From Kribbella italica (GTDB taxonomy: Bacteria; Actinomycetota; Actinomycetes; Propionibacteriales; Kribbellaceae), in the NCBI RefSeq assembly GCF_014205135.1, contig NZ_JACHMY010000001.1:1984001-2048000 (forward strand): a stretch of 64,000 nt of DNA. The letters run 5' to 3'. Below, piece by piece: positions 61,736 to 64,000 of the stretch. A model generated the notes under the pieces. The model was given only the letters and a program-made list of their open reading frames with translations, was not told where the DNA came from and searched no databases. A program made the translations under genes and the position numbers. Numbering within the stretch: the first letter of the stretch is position 1; each line of letters starts with the position of its first letter.

Positions 61736-63037
61736 ATGACATCGTCCGATCGTCAGTTCTCCCGGCGCCGCCTGCTCTCCGGAGCGGCCGCGCTGGCCGG
61801 TGGAAGCCTGCTGCTCGGCTGCGCGCCGGGCGCCCGCGACTCCGGCACCGAGCTCAACTACTGGCACCTGATGACCGGCGGTGACGGCATCGTGATGGCC
61901 GGTCTGGTCGATGCCGTGAACGGCCTGAACGCCGGGTTCCGCGCCGAGCAGACCGTGCTCGCGTGGGGTCCGCCGTACTACACGAAGCTGGCGATGGCCT
62001 CGGCCGGCGGCCGCGCGCCGGACCTCGCGATCATGCACGCCTCCCGGATCGCGGGCTACGCGCCCGGCGGCCTGCTGGAACCGTGGGACCTCGACCTGCT
62101 CGCCGAGTTCGGCGTCCGGGAGAGCGACTTCCCGCCGCTGGTCTGGCAGAAGGGCCTGTACGACGGGAAGCTCTACTCGGTCGCCCTCGACACCCACCCG
62201 TTCGTGCTTTACTACAACACCGAGCACGCCACGAAGGCCGGTGTCACCGACGCGATCGCCACGATGGACAGCCCCGAGGCCTTCACCGAGGTCGCGACCA
62301 AGCTGCAGAAGGTCACCGGCAAGCACGGCCTGTCGTACGGGTACCTCGGTGACCCCTCGCAGATGTGGCGGCTCTTCTACACCTTCTACCGCCAGACCGG
62401 CGCGGAGCTGAAGCTCGTCCCCGGCACCAAGGCCGAGGTCGACGAGGCCGCCGCGGTGAAGGCGCTCGAGTTCGTGCAGTCGTTGCTGAACGACACGATC
62501 GCCACCCGCAGCGGGGACGGCGGTACGGCGGTCAGCGAGTTCCTGCACGGCGAGAGCGGCCTGCTCTTCGGCGGCGTCTGGGAGCTGCCGGTGCTCAAGG
62601 ACTCCAAGATGGCGTTCGACGCGATGCCGATCCCGACCCTGTTCGGGCAGCAGGCGGCGTACGCCGACTCGCACACCTTCGTGCTGCCGCGGCAGTCCAA
62701 GACCGACCCCGACCGGCGCCGGTACACCTACCAGTTGGTCGCGGAGATCCTGAAGCGCTCGGTCAAGTGGGCCGGGGCCGGCCACATCCCGGCGTACCAG
62801 CCGGTGGTGAAGAGCCCGGAGTACCTGGAGCTGAAGCCGCAGTCGAACTACGTCGGCATCCCGGCGTACGTGAACTACGACCCGGACGTCTGGTTCAGCG
62901 GCGCCGGCAGCGACTTCACCAGCTACTTCGCGGAGAACGTGCAGAACGTCTATCTCGGCAGCGGGGACCCGGCGGCCGGCTTCGACGGTTTCGTGCAGCG
63001 GCTGAACAAGCTGCTCGACCGCCCGCAACCGGTCTGA
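61736..63037 (+). CDS. ABC sugar-binding lipoprotein (Tat-exported)
   Basis: 433 residues. Twin-arginine plus lipobox signal: SRRRLLSGAAALAGGSLLLG then Cys. Family 1 extracellular solute-binding (MalE/UgpB): NYWHLMTGGDGIVMAGLVDA, FVLYYNTEHATKAGV, FLHGESGLLFGGVWELPVLK. Binds an oligo- or monosaccharide for the permease genes. AAGGAG nine bases before ATG. First gene of operon. Confidence 0.93.
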   Translation: MTSSDRQFSRRRLLSGAAALAGGSLLLGCAPGARDSGTELNYWHLMTGGDGIVMAGLVDAVNGLNAGFRAEQTVLAWGPPYYTKLAMASAGGRAPDLAIMHASRIAGYAPGGLLEPWDLDLLAEFGVRESDFPPLVWQKGLYDGKLYSVALDTHPFVLYYNTEHATKAGVTDAIATMDSPEAFTEVATKLQKVTGKHGLSYGYLGDPSQMWRLFYTFYRQTGAELKLVPGTKAEVDEAAAVKALEFVQSLLNDTIATRSGDGGTAVSEFLHGESGLLFGGVWELPVLKDSKMAFDAMPIPTLFGQQAAYADSHTFVLPRQSKTDPDRRRYTYQLVAEILKRSVKWAGAGHIPAYQPVVKSPEYLELKPQSNYVGIPAYVNYDPDVWFSGAGSDFTSYFAENVQNVYLGSGDPAAGFDGFVQRLNKLLDRPQPV

Positions 63038-63055
63038 TCGACGAAGGGAACCGAA

Positions 63056-63997
63056 ATGCCGACAGCAGTCGACAGCCCCGCCGCGGACCTGGTGGTTGCG
63101 GAGGGCAACAGTACGGGCCTGGCCCGGGCCCAGCGGGGCGAGTCCCTGACCGGGTGGGCCTTCGCGGCGCCGTTCGCGGTGCTCTTCGGGCTCTTCCTGG
63201 TGGTCCCGGCCGTCTACGGCCTGTACCTCAGCTTCACCGGCGAGACCCTGACCGGCGCGAACAGCGAACTGGTCGGCTTCGCCAACTTCGGTGAGGCGCT
63301 CAGCGACCCGGACATGTGGAAGTCGCTCGGCAACACGGTGTGGTTCACGCTGCTCAGCACGGTCCCGCTCGTGGTGCTGTCGCTGGCCTTCGCACTGCTG
63401 GTGAACCTCGGGCTGCCCGGCCGGTGGCTGTGGCGGCTGTCGTTCTTCCTGCCGTACCTGCTCGCCTCGACGGTGGTCGTGCTGTTCTGGACCTGGATGT
63501 ACAACCCGAAGCTCGGCCTGATCAACGGCGTGCTGGCCGAGTTCGGGATCGCGCCGGTGGCCTGGCTGCAGGACCCGAACGTGGCGATGATCTCGGTCGT
63601 GATCACCACGCTGTGGTGGACGATCGGGTTCAACTTCCTGCTCTACCTGGCCGCGCTGCAGAACATCCCCGAGCAGCAGTTCGAGGCGGCCGCGATCGAC
63701 GGCGCCGGCAAGTGGCGGCAACTGTTCTCGATCGTGATCCCGCAGCTCGCGCCGACCACCGCGCTGATCCTGACGCTGCAGGTCCTGGCGTCGCTGAAGG
63801 TGTTCGACCAGATCTACATGCTCACCAACGGCGGTCCGGCCGGCTCCACCCGCTCGATCGTGCAGTACATCTACGAGGCCGGCTTCACCGGCTACCGGTT
63901 CGGCTACTCGTCCGCGATCTCGTACCTGTTCTTCGCGATCATCGTGCTGATCTCGATCGCGCAGTACAAGCTGATCAACCGCAGGAGCGCCTCATGA
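63056..63997 (+). CDS. ABC sugar transporter permease (MalF/UgpA type)
   Basis: 313 residues. Six helices and the cytoplasmic EAA loop EAAAIDGAGKWRQLFSIVIP that docks the ATPase. Partner of the following permease; the ATPase is usually MsiK and encoded elsewhere. Its stop overlaps the next ATG (ATGA). GAAGGG five bases before ATG. Confidence 0.93.
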   Translation: MPTAVDSPAADLVVAEGNSTGLARAQRGESLTGWAFAAPFAVLFGLFLVVPAVYGLYLSFTGETLTGANSELVGFANFGEALSDPDMWKSLGNTVWFTLLSTVPLVVLSLAFALLVNLGLPGRWLWRLSFFLPYLLASTVVVLFWTWMYNPKLGLINGVLAEFGIAPVAWLQDPNVAMISVVITTLWWTIGFNFLLYLAALQNIPEQQFEAAAIDGAGKWRQLFSIVIPQLAPTTALILTLQVLASLKVFDQIYMLTNGGPAGSTRSIVQYIYEAGFTGYRFGYSSAISYLFFAIIVLISIAQYKLINRRSAS

Positions 63998-64000
63998 GCA
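63994..64000 (+). CDS. Second ABC sugar permease (start only)
   Basis: ATG at 63994 overlaps the previous stop (ATGA), with AGGAG eight bases upstream. Only two codons are within the window; expected MalG-type permease by operon convention. Confidence 0.6.

Overview
The window is very GC-rich DNA from an actinobacterium. The syntenic order threonyl-tRNA synthetase, HIT protein, CDP-alcohol phosphotransferase, acyltransferase and PimA mannosyltransferase (19121-26163) is the phosphatidylinositol-mannoside (PIM) locus of mycolic and non-mycolic actinobacteria. Zinc anti-sigma factors, a PAC2-family protein, many GTG starts and TANNNT -10 boxes placed just ahead of start codons fit the same group. 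Gene content and style suggest Nocardioides/Kribbella-like Propionibacteriales; Kribbella is my best guess and is inference, not proof. It looks like ordinary chromosome with accessory patches; no phage, plasmid backbone, CRISPR array or biosynthetic cluster is seen.

Layout. 1-3991: ankyrin lipoprotein, secreted beta-propeller and a NarL-type two-component pair. 4012-6693: two tRNA-Val genes in opposite orientation, each followed by the same ~135-bp sequence, enclosing a CGNR zinc-finger regulator, a PabC-like class IV aminotransferase, tRNA-Gly and tRNA-Cys. 6859-9602: a large NTPase-like/transmembrane/periplasmic-binding fusion broken by a one-base frameshift. 9596-16507: membrane glycosyltransferase, GntR/LacI-type regulator, a second two-component pair with an unusual C-terminal domain on the kinase, and a MinD/ParA-like ATPase with a disordered tail. 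16514-18896: ABC exporter with a DedA gene between its ATPase and permease. 19121-26163: PIM locus, interrupted by an opposite-strand lipoprotein. 26218-35036: glyoxalase-like protein, ECF sigma/anti-sigma pair, MFS and HIT proteins, a three-gene membrane/TPR/AAA+ operon, EF-G-like GTPase, DMT exporter. 35035-44186: MocR, TetR/SDR pair, coiled-coil zinc protein divergent from a tyrosine recombinase, FAD oxidoreductase, small membrane protein, DUF2207 protein. 44252-51119: ferritin, SseB-like protein, DUF2264/hydroxyacid-dehydrogenase operon, PAC2, DoxX and TesB. 51136-52535: an apparent threonine-codon attenuator in front of a second, editing-less threonyl-tRNA synthetase. 52592-64000: SGNH lipase, M4 protease, SRPBCC protein, UvrA2-like ATPase, MarR/SDR pair with a 28-bp palindrome, and a LacI-controlled sugar ABC transporter running off the window.

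How parts work together. The PIM genes form a membrane-glycolipid pathway (PIP synthesis, mannosylation, acylation). The ECF sigma and its HxxxCxxC anti-sigma overlap and form a redox or stress switch. LacI-type logic appears at 60605-64000 (regulator plus sugar importer) and probably at the DUF2264/dehydrogenase operon, which has a typical palindrome upstream.

The most notable points are: (1) the short GTG reading frame with three consecutive Thr codons and a strong terminator ahead of the second ThrRS; (2) the frameshifted NTPase-like/solute-receptor fusion; (3) the inverted tRNA-Val repeats; and (4) many young tandem repeats (9, 12, 15, 17, 38, 39, 41 and 54 bp) at gene ends or inside low-complexity protein tails.
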